Below are positions 6,377 to 16,222 of a stretch of DNA of 20,157 bases, in pieces; within the stretch, counting starts at the first letter, position 1; each line of letters begins with the position of its first letter. Both the position numbers and the translations under genes were made by a program. The stretch covers positions 1-20,157 of the forward strand of contig MU633901.1 of the NCBI GenBank assembly GCA_026770595.1. The letters are read 5' to 3'. A model generated the notes under the pieces. That model saw only the letters and a list, made by a program, of their open reading frames with translations, was not told the origin of the DNA and ran no database searches. This stretch comes from Ochromonadaceae sp. CCMP2298 (Eukaryota; Sar; Synurophyceae; Ochromonadales; Ochromonadaceae).

Positions 6377-9286
6377 ATGGCTGACAGAGACGGCCAGCCG
6401 CTGTTCATATACAGAGTGCTGCGACCGGACCAGGAGGTAGGGCCTCTAGTTCCGAAGTATCCACTGGAGGCAGGCGAAGAGCTTACTCCCGAAGTGGTCG
6501 AGGCCGAAGTGGTGAACGGCGGACGCTTCCTGCCCTTCACTGCTGAGCGATCAGTAGTACTCGCATTCGGCGGCTGCTTCTCTCGGATCGCCCAGGTCGA
6601 CGAGAGGCATCTCGAGCCCGCACAGGTAGCGCATCTGGACAGCGATTGGCTCCGGAAGTTCACCCTCACGACAGACACTGCTCGTAGCAGATCCCGCAGA
6701 TCTGATGAGGTCATCGTCGCGCAGGAGGTTCCCTCCTACAAAATCGTGAAGGTCACTATCACCAACACGTTGCGGAAGCTCATGCCACGCTGCGGCAATG
6801 ATGCGGACTACTTTCCCACCGAGGCGGCGTTGCTAGCAGCTTTCAACGCAGAGGACCGTAGTGCTCTGGATATAGCACGCTACAGCACTGCGAACAAGCG
6901 GCTTTTCCGAGTAACAATTGGCGGCCGCAACTACATCGCCCACCCCCCACGCCCCAACTACAGCCTCGATCACGATCTTCTGACGGACGATAAGCTGGTA
7001 GCGCTGGCCAACCACGAGTTCGCCTGCTTCATGTCGTACCGAACGCTGCAGCCGAAGCACTCGCCCCGCTGCGCGCTGTACGAGCTGGAACTGCAGACGG
7101 ACTTCCCCAAGAGCCCCCCCGGGCACACCACAAAGTGGGCCCTGATTCTGCTCGAGGAATTGAATTTCCTGGATGATGAGGGTGACGAGGTGCTGGAGCA
7201 GGTGCGCGAGGCTGCGAATGCACTGCTGCCCGCGGACGTGCTCCTGGGCAACTGGCACTGCACAGGGGACACGAAGTCGATCAGGGACCTGGCGAAGGAA
7301 AGCGAGGGGCTGTACGCGAGGAATATGGACGGGGAGATCGTGCGGGCTGCGGTGGATCGCGCGCTGGGCTGTGTGTATCCCGAAGATGTCGAAGGTGCAT
7401 CTCCCAAATACACATCAGTGCTGCCCTTCTCCGACGACTGCAAGCTGCTTCTACAGTCTCTGCTGGACAACAACGAGTGGCTGTTTCGCCGACCCAGTGC
7501 CGACTGGTGGTCTCTGCCCTCTGCCTTCCTAGCCACTCGACTGTATGACCCCACGGTGGCTGAACGGCTCTGCGATGATCTGCAAGCAATGGACGCTTGC
7601 TGGCCAGAGGTGCTGGGCAGCAATCACCTACAATGCGTCCACGGTGAGCACTACACAGAGTCCACGAATGCAACCCACATGTCACTGCAGAAGCTGCTCA
7701 TGCGTCGGTGTGAATCGATAGCCGCCCAGCTACCCTACCGAATCCTGCCTATGTGCGGGAGGGGACCTGTGGGCAGGGACGGTCACGCGATGATCGCTCT
7801 GCCGAGGCAGGGGCTGGGTCAGTTCATCATCATGGGCGGCAACTCCGCCGATGGCGCTCTGAGCGACTGCTGGCAGTTCGATCGCAAGACACTCACCTGG
7901 TCCCAGCTGCCGTCCATGCCTGGTGGGGGGAGGTACTCGTTTACTGCGGCGTTGGTGGAGGACAGATATATTGTGGTGTTTGGGGGGTGGGCCGGGGAGA
8001 AGGAATATTTTAACGATATCCTCGTCCTGGACGTGTTGCATCTGCAGGGCCCCACCTGGCTGGAGAACGTGCAGCAAACAGGAGAGCGCCCTGGGGGTCG
8101 GTGCAGACATGCAGCTGTGTTGTTCCCCGCCGTGGAGAGGGAGGGAAACACACTTACTGCCAAACTGGCGGTAGTGGGGGGCTTCGGTGTGAGGCGAAAG
8201 GGCCTATGGGACAAGCTAAAGGACATGTGGGAGGGGCTGATAACGATCACAGAACAGGCTTTCCCAAGTGGAGCGCCAGGGGCAGGGGCGGTGGGGACAG
8301 CAGCGGTGACAGTGGGGGTGCAGTGGCAGTGTCGGGGGGACGCTGAGTCGGCTGTGCATCGACACTTCATTTTCTCTATGGAGGGGGACAAACGCTTGCT
8401 GCTGCTGGGGGGATTCGGGCAGGTGAGTCTAATTGCAGTAGACTGCTACTAATTACTACTATCTATCACTTACTACTACAACTACTACAACTACTACCAC
8501 CACCGCCGCCACCACGACCACCACCACCACTACAACTCGTTACTAATACTACCACCCCTCTAGATATTCTCCCGTCTCAATGTGCTGCAAGACGGCTCCC
8601 CACCCAGCCCTCCCTCTCCCGGCGCTCCCAACTCCACCCCCGTCGCCAAAAAGCGCGTGATCATTGCTAAAGTGAGAGCTGTGCTGAAGAATGGGCGAGG
8701 GGACTCAAGGTCATACGCGGGGTTTGCCGCGGTGTTGGATCATACAGAGTCGCGGGTGCTGCTGATGGGAGGCGCGAGCTCTGCCCGCCCTGGGCAGACA
8801 GACGCAGGCACAGGCAGAGGTGGAAGAGGTGGAGGTAGAGGCAGATGTGGAGGTAGAGGCAGAGGGGGCACAGGCACAGACACAGTGGCAGGCACGCTGG
8901 GCGGATTCGGCTCCCGCCCAGCCATCGGCAAGCCATTGACTATGATTGTTCTAAAACGCACTCTCACCGACGGGGGCGAGTTCTGGACCCTAGAGCCCTT
9001 CAAGCCCCTAGAACTGCCCGAGGAGCACTGTCTGCCTGCCATGACCTCCTGGACCGCCTGCCTGCTCAACCACGAGGTGCTGCTGTTCGGAGGACGCTCA
9101 GGGGAGGCTTTCTCCTCCGCCCTGTATGCCATACGCCTCCGCCCAGACCGCGCTACCAGGCTGGACCTTATCAGAATTTTAGCTGCGAGACTGGAAGAGC
9201 TGGTAATAGGGGCGTCTGATCCTGCGGAGGCGCTTGCGGTTGCGAGGGAGGCACTGCCCTGCTTTGGCGCGCAAGCTGCGAATTAG
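6377..9286 (+). CDS. Kelch-repeat protein with a novel N-terminal region, two exons
   Basis: Exon 1 is 6377-8422 and exon 2 is 8564-9286, joined in phase 0 (donor GTGAGT, acceptor CTCTAG), giving 922 residues. The start is the first good-context ATG (CCATGGCT) after the repeat-rich leader. Residues 1 to about 455 match nothing I recognise; they are mixed hydrophilic without membrane segments. From about 460 come kelch blades: GRDGHAMIALP, FIIMGGNSADGALSDCWQFD, SFTAALVEDRYIVVFGGW, NDILVLDV, GGRCRHAAVLF, LAVVGGFG, LLLLGGFG and, in exon 2, RVLLMGGASS and HEVLLFGGRSG. Each shows the kelch pattern of hydrophobic residues, Gly-Gly, and a Tyr/Trp-type spacing. A Gly/Arg-rich low-complexity loop (8815-8880) interrupts the last blades. 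Kelch propellers bind proteins; the partner is unknown. No BTB or F-box domain was seen. Confidence 0.8.
8423..8563 (+). other. Kelch intron filled with CTA/CCA triplet microsatellite
   Basis: Between the donor GTGAGT and the acceptor CTCTAG the sequence is mostly TACTAC/CAACTA/CCACCA triplets. This leaves no room for coding sequence and supports the splice call. Confidence 0.8.
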
Positions 9287-9435
9287 CACTTGTATAGTCA
9301 TACAGGTTGAATCATATAGTCATATAGTATGTGCTGTAGGAATATACTATAGTTGTTGGGTACGTTCTCTATAGTACGTACAGTAATATTTTTGATACTT
9401 GCCCTCGCACACACATCACGCAATAGTATACTACC

Positions 9436-9475
9436 AACTCTCACTTGCCCGTCCTATGGACAGTAAGTGAGAGTT
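9436..9475. repeat. Inverted repeat able to form a stem-loop
   Basis: AACTCTCACTT (9436-9446) pairs perfectly with AAGTGAGAGTT (9465-9475) around an 18-base loop. It lies 150 bases after the kelch stop and may be in its 3' UTR. Confidence 0.7.
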
Positions 9476-9608
9476 AGTGCAATGCTACTAAGTGACATGT
9501 GTGCTTTCTCTCAATAGCACTTCTTTTTCGCTATTTTCTTCACAGTAAATAAGTACAATCTTTTTTTTATCCACGTTTCATCTTGGGCTGGGGGGCCTGG
9601 TGTGTGTC

Positions 9609-9698
9609 GTGAGTGCTCTCGGAGGAGTGCACACTCTGGATCTTCGTGCCTGCAAGGGTGTCAGGGATGTGAGCGCTCTCAGGGGCGTGCACACACTG
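9609..9698 (+). repeat. Imperfect direct repeat pair
   Basis: GTGAGTGCTCTCGGAGGAGT followed by GCACACTCTG recurs 59 bases later as GTGAGCGCTCTCAGGGGCGT followed by GCACACACTG. It is probably an old tandem duplication. Confidence 0.6.
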
Positions 9699-9910
9699 AT
9701 TCTACCCCTCCACCTGAGATGAGGTGTGGTTAGGGGAAAGGCACTGCTCATTGCTCGTCACTCACTGCTCCAATTAGTCATTGCTTTTTGCTCGTCGCTC
9801 GTCGTAACGGACTAACAGAAGTAAAAGTCAGGGTATCTTATTAACCTTACCCTTCATACATCCCCACATACCACCCCTACATTCCCTACACCCCTACATT
9901 CCCTTAACCC

Positions 9911-12900
9911 CTATTTCACTTCTATGGATATGATTTTGATGTCGTCGTAGGGCTTGTCTGTCTTGTTCACCTTGACGTTCTCGATCTTAGTGGCCACCTC
10001 GAAGCCCTTGGTCACTCGCCCGAACACAGTGTGTTTGTCGTCCAGCCAGGGGGTGGGCTTGGTGGTTATGAAGAACTGTAAGGGTAGGGGGTAGGGGGGT
10101 AGCGTAAGGGGTTAGTATAGGAGTAAGGTAACCAAGTAAAGTAACGTGAGTAGTGAAATACAGAAATGTGTGTGGATCAATGGTGAATTAAATACACAAA
10201 TACCGGAGAGGCGTGGGTGCCCATAAAAATAACAAAAATATTAATAATCATCATAATACATAATCTTAATATTCCACAACTAAATAGTAACAACTAAATA
10301 GTACAGCAGTAAATAATAGTACCTGAGAGCCGTTGGTGCCTGGGCCTGCGTTGGCCATGGACACAGTGAAGGGGCGGTCGTGTCTCAGAGTACGCACACA
10401 CTCGTCCTGGGGGGGGGGGGAAGGGAAAGTGTGCATGTGAGTGTGTTTGTGTGCGTGTGAGTGTGTATGCAGGTGTAGGTGCGGATGGCGGGGTAGAGTG
10501 GAGGAGGGTAGGGGAGAAGGTTAGATAGACATAGTGAGAACAGGTATAGAAAAAAGAATATATGTATCAAACCCAGATGACACAGCATGCATTAAGCATT
10601 AAACCCAATATGTGCATTAAACCCACCTCGAACTCGGTTCCCCAGATAGAGGTTCCCCCCGTCCCGTCCCCCTTGGGGTCTCCACACTGCAGCATGAAAT
10701 TCTTGATCACCTAAGAGGGTGAGGGGGTAAGAGGATTAGAAAGGGTTAGTCCATAGAGTAGAAAGATGCGATATATGTTCATATTAAAGATATGTATAGA
10801 TATATGTATATGTATTAAATATATAAACACATGTATATGTATATACGTACCCGGTGGAATATGAGGTTGTTGTAGTAGCCGTTGCGGCAGTGGGTGGCGA
10901 AGTTCTCGATCGTGAGGGGACACTGTGTGGGTTTATTAGGTGTGTGTGTGTAGGTGGTGGGGTAGAGGGGGAGGTGGGGGGGAGAGGGGGGCGGGTTAGT
11001 AAAAAGTATTAAAAAACAAAAATAAAATGTAAAATTTTAGATTATTTTTACCTCATCGGGGAACAGTTTTATGGTGATGCCTCCCATGTCATAGTAAATA
11101 CATAGATATACACATATATACATACATAAATCCTATATATATACATACATATACACATACATATACACGTATATATAGATACACACATCAAGTACATATA
11201 TAAACGCATACCTCATCGGGGAACAGTTTTATGGTGATGTCTCCCATAGTCGTGTGCATGATGGCTTGGGATGCGAGTGTTTTGGCCACGGTTACGCCGC
11301 CCTCCCTCTCCTCCTCTGTGGGCAGCTCGTTCAGTTTATCCCTTTCTCCTTCGTCGGGCTCTCTACATATATTTATATGTATAGATAGTAGGGATTAATG
11401 CATATTTTAATATCAATAGTATAGAAAGAGTAGAAAGTATCGATAGTACAGTACGTACCTGCGGCTGAAGCAGTAGAACCGCCTCTTCTTGAAGCTCGTG
11501 CAGTAGACAGTGGGGTCGGGTAGGATCTCGGCCATCTGCTCTACGGTCTTGGCCAGCGCCCCCTCTGCGCCCGCCCGGCTGAGCAGGAACTGCTGGTCCA
11601 CCTTGGGCACGCCTTGGTACACGGCCACCGTGAGGAATCGCTCGTTCTCTCCCATGCCCAGCGTGCGCACAACCTGGGTTTATTAGGTGTTTGCGGTATA
11701 TAAAAGGGGGTTAAACATGTGTTTGTGGCATAGTCCTACTATTAATACTACTGTTACTACTATTATACATAATAAGCGTACCTTGTTGGTCAGCACGTTG
11801 AGGACCTTCACCCCCTTCAGAGACCCGAATATGAGGAAGTGGCCCGAGGTGTCGAAGGACATCGTGGACCGGCCCAGGGCCTCGGGGGTCGCCTGGGAGG
11901 TGGGGTAGTGGGGGTGGGGGTATGGGGTGTAGGGGGTATAGGTAGGGGGTATAGGGAGAGGTGGGGTTAGTCTAGTTTATATAGTATTTATACGACTGCT
12001 ACTGCTGGTGCTGCTGCTGCTACTACTACTCCTCCCCCTATTCTACTACTACTACCACCATAAGCATACCTCTAACTCCCTCTCCATGGCTTGTCTTTTA
12101 CCCAGCTCTAGCGCATCCATGCCCAGGGTTGTGGGGCCACCACCCACGTAGGCGGCCACTGACTCGTCGTACCTGTGGGTATAGGGGATATGGGTAAGGG
12201 GGTATAGGGGATATGGGTAAGGGGATGATGGGGTAAGTGGTGGGTTTAGTCAAAGTTTATACTATTGTATTATTAAATATGTATCATATACTATTCATAC
12301 TACTATTCATACTACTATTCATACTACTATTCATACTACTATTCATACTAGTGATATATTTATACAATATGTATACAATACATACAATACATACCTGCGC
12401 AGAAGCTTGCCCCTCGCAAAGTCGAATACCCTAATCTGCTTGTCTGAGCTGTAAGTGGCGAATATCATGCCTGTGGGTGCCACACACACGCATAGGGGCT
12501 GGGCCTTGCACTTAGCCAGGTCGTATCTACGTGTGGGGGTACAGTAGTCAGAGGTTAGTCACAGTTTCGGCAAACATATACATACTACTATTCATACTAT
12601 TCATATACTTTACGCATATATACTACTTTATTATTACGTACAGATCTGTGTCGCTTTTTAGTGTGAAAGACACACGATCAGCGCCAGGTTGGGTGAAATC
12701 GCTGCAATCCCAGTACTCGATCATGCCGCGCTTGTCTGCGCTGATTACGCAGTTGTGGGGTATGTTTAGGGCGAGACATCTGGGGGATGGGGGGGGGGTG
12801 GGGGGGAGGTGTGGGGAGGTGAGGAGAAGGAGAGACAGGTGAGAAGACGTAAGAGAGACGAATGAGGGAAGGAGACAGAATACAGAAGAAAGGAGACACA

Positions 12901-14178
12901 CCCTACACACCCTACAGACCCCACATCCCCAACCCTACACCTCCTACCCTCCTTACCTCACTGGCGATGCATGCATTTCTATAGTATGCAAGGCCTCGTT
13001 CCCCCCCTCCGCAGCATACACACGCACAGCGCCTGAGCCCTTGTCTGCCACTGCTACGCGGTCGCATATATTCCTATAATAATGAGAAAAAGAATATGAG
13101 TATTATCAATTTTTGCGGTCAACCGTCATATGTACTTTATATATAGTGTATATGTAGTGTATATATAGTGTACATATAGAGTGGATATATAGTATATAAA
13201 GTATAAAGTATATAGTATAGTGTAATACAGTATACTTTCACACATCAGGCACGCATTGTACTTACCGCAGGCCCAGTAGCCAGCAGGCGGCGTCAGGGGT
13301 GTACTCCAGAGAAATCATGTTGGACATGTCGAACCCACTGTCGGGTTAGAGGGGGGTTTAATATGTGTGTGTTGTGTAGAGGGGATGGGTTTAATAGGTG
13401 CATGTGTGTGATGTAGAGGGGGTGGGTTTAACGGTAAAGAGGGAGAGGGTGGGCCAGAGAGTGTAGTGTGTAGAGTACAGACATATGTCTACCTATATCT
13501 CGATATCTCGATATATAGATATATAGATACACCTCTACTATAGATATACCTATAGATATACACATGTTTCGATAGATACCTATACTATATACTGTGATAG
13601 TATATGCATACCTGATTTCGAAGAATTTCACCATCTGGTCAGCACTCGTAGTCACCAGCATCTTGCCATCCGGAGAGACCACGAAGGCATGTATGGCTGC
13701 CAAGTGGGCCTGGTAGTGCTTCACGAACTCTATTCCGTCCGACATCTTCTTCCAGAACTTTACGTGTCCGTCTTGCGACCCTGTTGGGTGGTGTGAGGTG
13801 TGTAGGTGGTGTGTGGGTGGTGTGTGTGTGTGGTGGTGTGTTGTTCGTGGTGTGTGGTGGTGAGTGGGTGGTGTTAATAGAGGGGCGGGAGACGGGGGTA
13901 AGGATATACTAGACCCTCTCACCTGTGATCACAAACTCCGTCTCCTTGGACACTGCGATGTGCGTCACCACGTCCCGGTGCATGTACGAGTGCTCGTAGA
14001 AGTCGGCTGAGGGCAGCTCGTCTACATAGACGGACTCGAACTTCAAGTGTCTGGCTCTCTTCTTCTTCGGTTGGTCGTCCTGCTCCTGCTCCTGCTGCTC
14101 CTGATCCTTGACTTCCTCTGCAGCCACAGGCATGGGCCCGAAGTCATCGTCGCTGTCGTCGTCCGATTGCGCTGACAT
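9911..14178 (-). CDS. PPWD1: Peptidyl-prolyl isomerase with WD40 repeats (PPWD1), 14 exons, complete
   Basis: Exons: 14178-13923, 13780-13612, 13337-13266, 13073-12957, 12779-12642, 12526-12395, 12172-12070, 11892-11782, 11673-11459, 11362-11212, 10922-10851, 10710-10627, 10406-10323, 10075-9911. They total 1869 bases (622 residues); every border is GT-AG and every phase joins. The N-terminus is acidic, then KKKRAR, a likely nuclear signal. WD40 blades follow ([57 protein letters not shown]), then a linker ([19 protein letters not shown]). The C-terminal cyclophilin domain keeps the active-site residues: [15 protein letters not shown] (Arg, Phe, Met, Gln), [14 protein letters not shown] and [12 protein letters not shown] (Trp, His). 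Length and order match animal PPWD1 (about 646 residues), a nuclear cyclophilin of the activated spliceosome. An in-frame ATG at 14370 lies in a repeated upstream module, so I prefer 14178. Confidence 0.93.
10201..10343 (-). repeat. Degenerate copy of exon 13 tail inside PPWD1 intron 13
   Basis: 10201-10221 matches 10320-10340 (donor and end of exon 13) at 18 of 21 positions, including the GTA of the donor. About 100 bases of AT-rich filler separate the copies. Confidence 0.5.
11051..11247 (-). repeat. 37-bp copy of exon 10 tail inside PPWD1 intron 10
   Basis: 11051-11087 matches 11211-11247 at 36 of 37 positions. The copy repeats the coding end of exon 10 (up to FPDE) together with a following GT, so the intron contains a decoy exon tail and donor (GTAAAA at 11050). 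The 123 bases between the copies are nearly pure TATATAC-type simple sequence. Confidence 0.9.
12290..12350. repeat. 12-bp tandem repeat in PPWD1 intron 6
   Basis: CTATTCATACTA is repeated about five times head to tail. A shorter run of the same unit is at 12580-12605 in the neighbouring intron 5, so the two introns share sequence. Confidence 0.8.
13134..13236. repeat. TATATAGTGTA-type simple repeat in PPWD1 intron 3
   Basis: Degenerate TATATAGTGTATATG units fill the middle of the intron, typical of the AT-rich cores of introns in this gene. Confidence 0.6.
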
Positions 14179-14276
14179 GGTGCTGGCTGTGACAATGGCA
14201 ATGACAGGTACTCCTATCCTCTGCCTCGAGATCTGTGCAACTCGACTCTGGGGCAAGTTTGGGCGGTTCTGTGAGC

Positions 14277-14301
14277 ATTGTGTGTGTGCCCGGTTTTGCC
14301 G
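14277..14301 (-). promoter_or_regulatory. 25-bp upstream motif shared with the F-box gene
   Basis: On the minus strand this reads CGGCAAAACC, G, then GGCACACACACAAT. It matches 17529-17553 on the plus strand at 24 of 25 positions. Both copies lie in sense about 105-125 bases before a start codon (PPWD1 and the F-box gene). Confidence 0.6.
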
Positions 14302-14334
14302 CTGGCACATCTTCCATAAAGTTAACTTTACTAC

Positions 14335-14370
14335 ATTCCCAGGTTCCCCCTTAAATCTTACCTTGCCCAT
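14335..14370 (-). promoter_or_regulatory. GGGCAAGGTAAGATTT module upstream of PPWD1
   Basis: Read on the minus strand it has the 16-base core, then TAAGGGGGAACCTGGGAAT. The same core plus AAGGGAANCTGGGA is at 6127-6158 and 16071-16102. The last part (GGGAACCTGGGAAT) is also at 17504-17517 before the F-box gene. It lies 190 bases before the ATG. Confidence 0.6.
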
Positions 14371-14892
14371 ACAACGTGCCCCTCACAGAAATGAGCCGAG
14401 GGAAGCGATGAAAAGATCGCCTCTCCTTTCAACTGTTCTATTTCCTGTCCCTTCTTTTTCCTCCCGACAGAACTCTCCTGCAGCCCATCCGCCACTTTGT
14501 CCTATTATTCCAAAGGCAGAACATATTAGGTTTATAGACTTTGCGTGGCTTGACTGCTTGCATCTATATTTGCAACATAAAGCAAGCCACCGCCCTTGTT
14601 ATCAACAGTATTAATGGGATCCAGTGTGAGATGTTGAAAAGGGTTATGGTGCGGGAAGAGCTTGATTAAGTTTTAAAATTATTAACTTCGATGAGTTGGC
14701 ACAGCAGTACACGCAGTACTAATGTTCAGCATACACATAAATCCAGCGTCAGTGCGCAGAGAGACATGCATAGGACGGGTCCAACAATGGAACACCCTAT
14801 AATAAATAAATAGGGTTGCAATAGAAGCATGAGCAAACACAGCAGATGCAATACTCAGACCACGTAGGCACCAGGGGCCACGGTGTAGGCTC
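14371..14892. other. Intergenic region between PPWD1 and the ice-binding gene
   Basis: 14371-14493 is a diverged copy of 16104-16222, the leader of the ABHD11-like gene: shared blocks include GAAATGAG, AAGATCGC and CAGAACTCT, and both end in ATCCGCC. No matching gene follows here. The remainder, to 14892, shows nothing supportable. Confidence 0.55.
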
Positions 14893-15720
14893 TTAGGGCT
14901 TGGTGACGGTGTCGGCGTCGAGAGTCACAGCAGCCTCCCTGGCCAGCAGGCGGCCGTTGACGGTGGCTCCGGCTTCAGCAGTGATCGAAGCGTACGCGAG
15001 GATGTTGCCTAGAACATTGGCATTCTGCATGATGGTGGCGGAAGATCCCACCTGCCAGGTGACTTGGTCGGCGGTGACCCCACCCGCGCCCGAGAACTTG
15101 ACCTCGCTCCCCTCGGAGAAGAGTAGCGATGCAGGGATCTGGAAGGTCCAGGTGGGGTTGATGACGGTGATGGTGTCACCCTTGTCGTCAGTGTATGTGT
15201 CGATTAGCTCGAGCACGCCGTTAGCACCGACGGTGGCTGTATCGCCGAACTTGTATACTCCGGGGGACAGAACCTGTGGAGAGTGAGAGCGTGGGGGGTA
15301 AGAGGTGAGCGCGAAGAGATGAGATCACAGCACACGGCACACAACACACAGCACACAGCACACAGCACGAACCGAGTTGGCCGGGGACACGCCGAGGTTT
15401 GCGCCGAGGAGAGCGTCGTAATCCTTGCCCTTGGCCTCGTTGTAGGCGGTGGTCAGCGCATTCTTGGCGTTATTGGCGGCGGAGTTGGCGACGTCCTTAA
15501 CGCCATTTAGTTCGCAGGGAGTTCCGAATCCCGTGATGGCAGATCCGGGGTGAAGTCCTACGTTGCCGGTGATCACGCTGGCACCATTGTTGGTGATGGC
15601 GGCGCCAGCGAGGAGAACATAGTTACCTGCAACGTCCAGCTCGATGCAGTTAGTGCAGGTATCGGCCGTGATACACGCCACGACGACGGCCAGAATGGCG
15701 GAGTAGAAGAGAATCTGCAT
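14893..15720 (-). CDS. Secreted ice-binding protein (DUF3494 family), two exons
   Basis: Exons are 15720-15373 and 15273-14893, joined in phase 0, giving 242 residues. The donor is an unusual GTTCGT and the acceptor is CCACAG; the join restores the expected NSV-LSPGVYKF. Residues 1-19 are a signal peptide (MQILFYSAILAVVVACITA). The mature protein shows the DUF3494 pattern: GNYVLLAGAAITNNGASVIT, GNVGLHPGSAITGF, a helix with ALTTAYNEAKG, SPGVYKF, TWTFQIPASLLF, VTWQVGSSATI and the C-terminal NVLGNILAYASITAEAGATV with NGRLLAREAAVTLD. This is the discontinuous beta-solenoid fold that binds ice planes, secreted by polar algae, fungi and bacteria to restrain recrystallisation. The family is known for horizontal transfer among sea-ice microbes; the intron shows it is established in this nucleus. 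It lies tail-to-head behind PPWD1, and divergent from the ABHD11-like gene. Confidence 0.93.
15274..15372 (-). other. Intron of the ice-binding gene with CACACAG repeats
   Basis: It is 99 bases long. The donor-proximal part is a GTGCTGTGTGCTGTG repeat on the gene strand. GT-AG borders hold, and without it the frame is lost after Ser116. Confidence 0.75.
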
Positions 15721-16222
15721 GATGTTGGAGACTTGATGACTTTCGAATGAAGCTTTGATTGTGACGGATGCTTGCAATCAGTTCAGTTTATTACCTTGTC
15801 TGTTGCACCACAGCGCCCCCGCAAGTGCATTTCCACGCACGCATCCTTAACGGCTATTGCTTCAACAGTGCAGTTGCCGTCCTGGACCTGACGTGTGTAC
15901 TTGCACAGGCCCCGCACTTCCCACAGTGTGACTTTAAAATCCTGCCTTTCACTTTGTTCGAAAAAGTAGCGTCGATAACAGGCATTTTCTCTTGGCAAAA
16001 CGCCAATAGTTGGGGACACCCCTTTCCCATATTCCCCTTGTTTCAACATTCCCATATTCCCGATTCCCCGATCCCAGTTTCCCTTGAAATCTTACCTTGC
16101 CCAATAAGCATGCCCACACAAGGAAATGAGAAGCGCAAGGAAGATCGCGCTCCTACCTTAGGAACCTAGTTCCCACTGCACACCTTCTCGCCAGAACTCT
16201 TCCCAGCTGATCCGCCTCCGCC
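15721..16222. promoter_or_regulatory. Divergent promoter region between ice-binding and ABHD11-like genes
   Basis: About 500 bases serve two divergent starts. It contains the GGGCAAGGTAAGATTT module (minus strand, 16071-16102), followed on the gene strand by a run of GGGAATATGGGAA-like units. The plus-strand side (16104-16222) is shared with 14371-14493. No convincing gene lies within. Confidence 0.6.
16071..16102 (-). promoter_or_regulatory. GGGCAAGGTAAGATTT module upstream of the ice-binding gene
   Basis: The core is identical to those at 6127 and 14369 and is followed by CAAGGGAAACTGGGAT. It lies 382 bases before the ice-binding ATG, in sense with it, and 120 bases upstream of the divergent ABHD11-like ATG. 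Confidence 0.55.

Larger units (their letters stand above)
9287..9910. other. Intergenic region between convergent kelch and PPWD1 ends
   Basis: No gene was recognised. It contains an 11-bp perfect inverted repeat (9436-9446 with 9465-9475), an imperfect direct repeat pair (about 9609-9639 and 9668-9698), GCTCGTC-rich sequence near 9750-9805, and a CCCCTACATTCC-type repeat at 9875-9905 just after the PPWD1 stop. Confidence 0.6.

Noticed and set aside
9740-9830. Possible tRNA-like sequence around GCTCGTC repeats
   Set aside because: I could not fold acceptor, D, anticodon and T arms with the conserved bases; it is only a short degenerate repeat.
12290-12350. Possible CRISPR-like array
   Set aside because: The 12-bp units are head-to-tail without spacers, inside a spliceosomal intron of a eukaryotic gene.
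14179-14370. In-frame PPWD1 extension starting with MGKVRFKG
   Set aside because: This peptide is simply the translation of the repeated upstream module, also readable before the kelch gene. The acidic PPWD1-type N-terminus begins at 14178.
15783-16055. Minus-strand open frame upstream of the ice-binding gene
   Set aside because: It lacks any family signal and lies in the divergent promoter, with repeated GGGAATATGGG units at its start.
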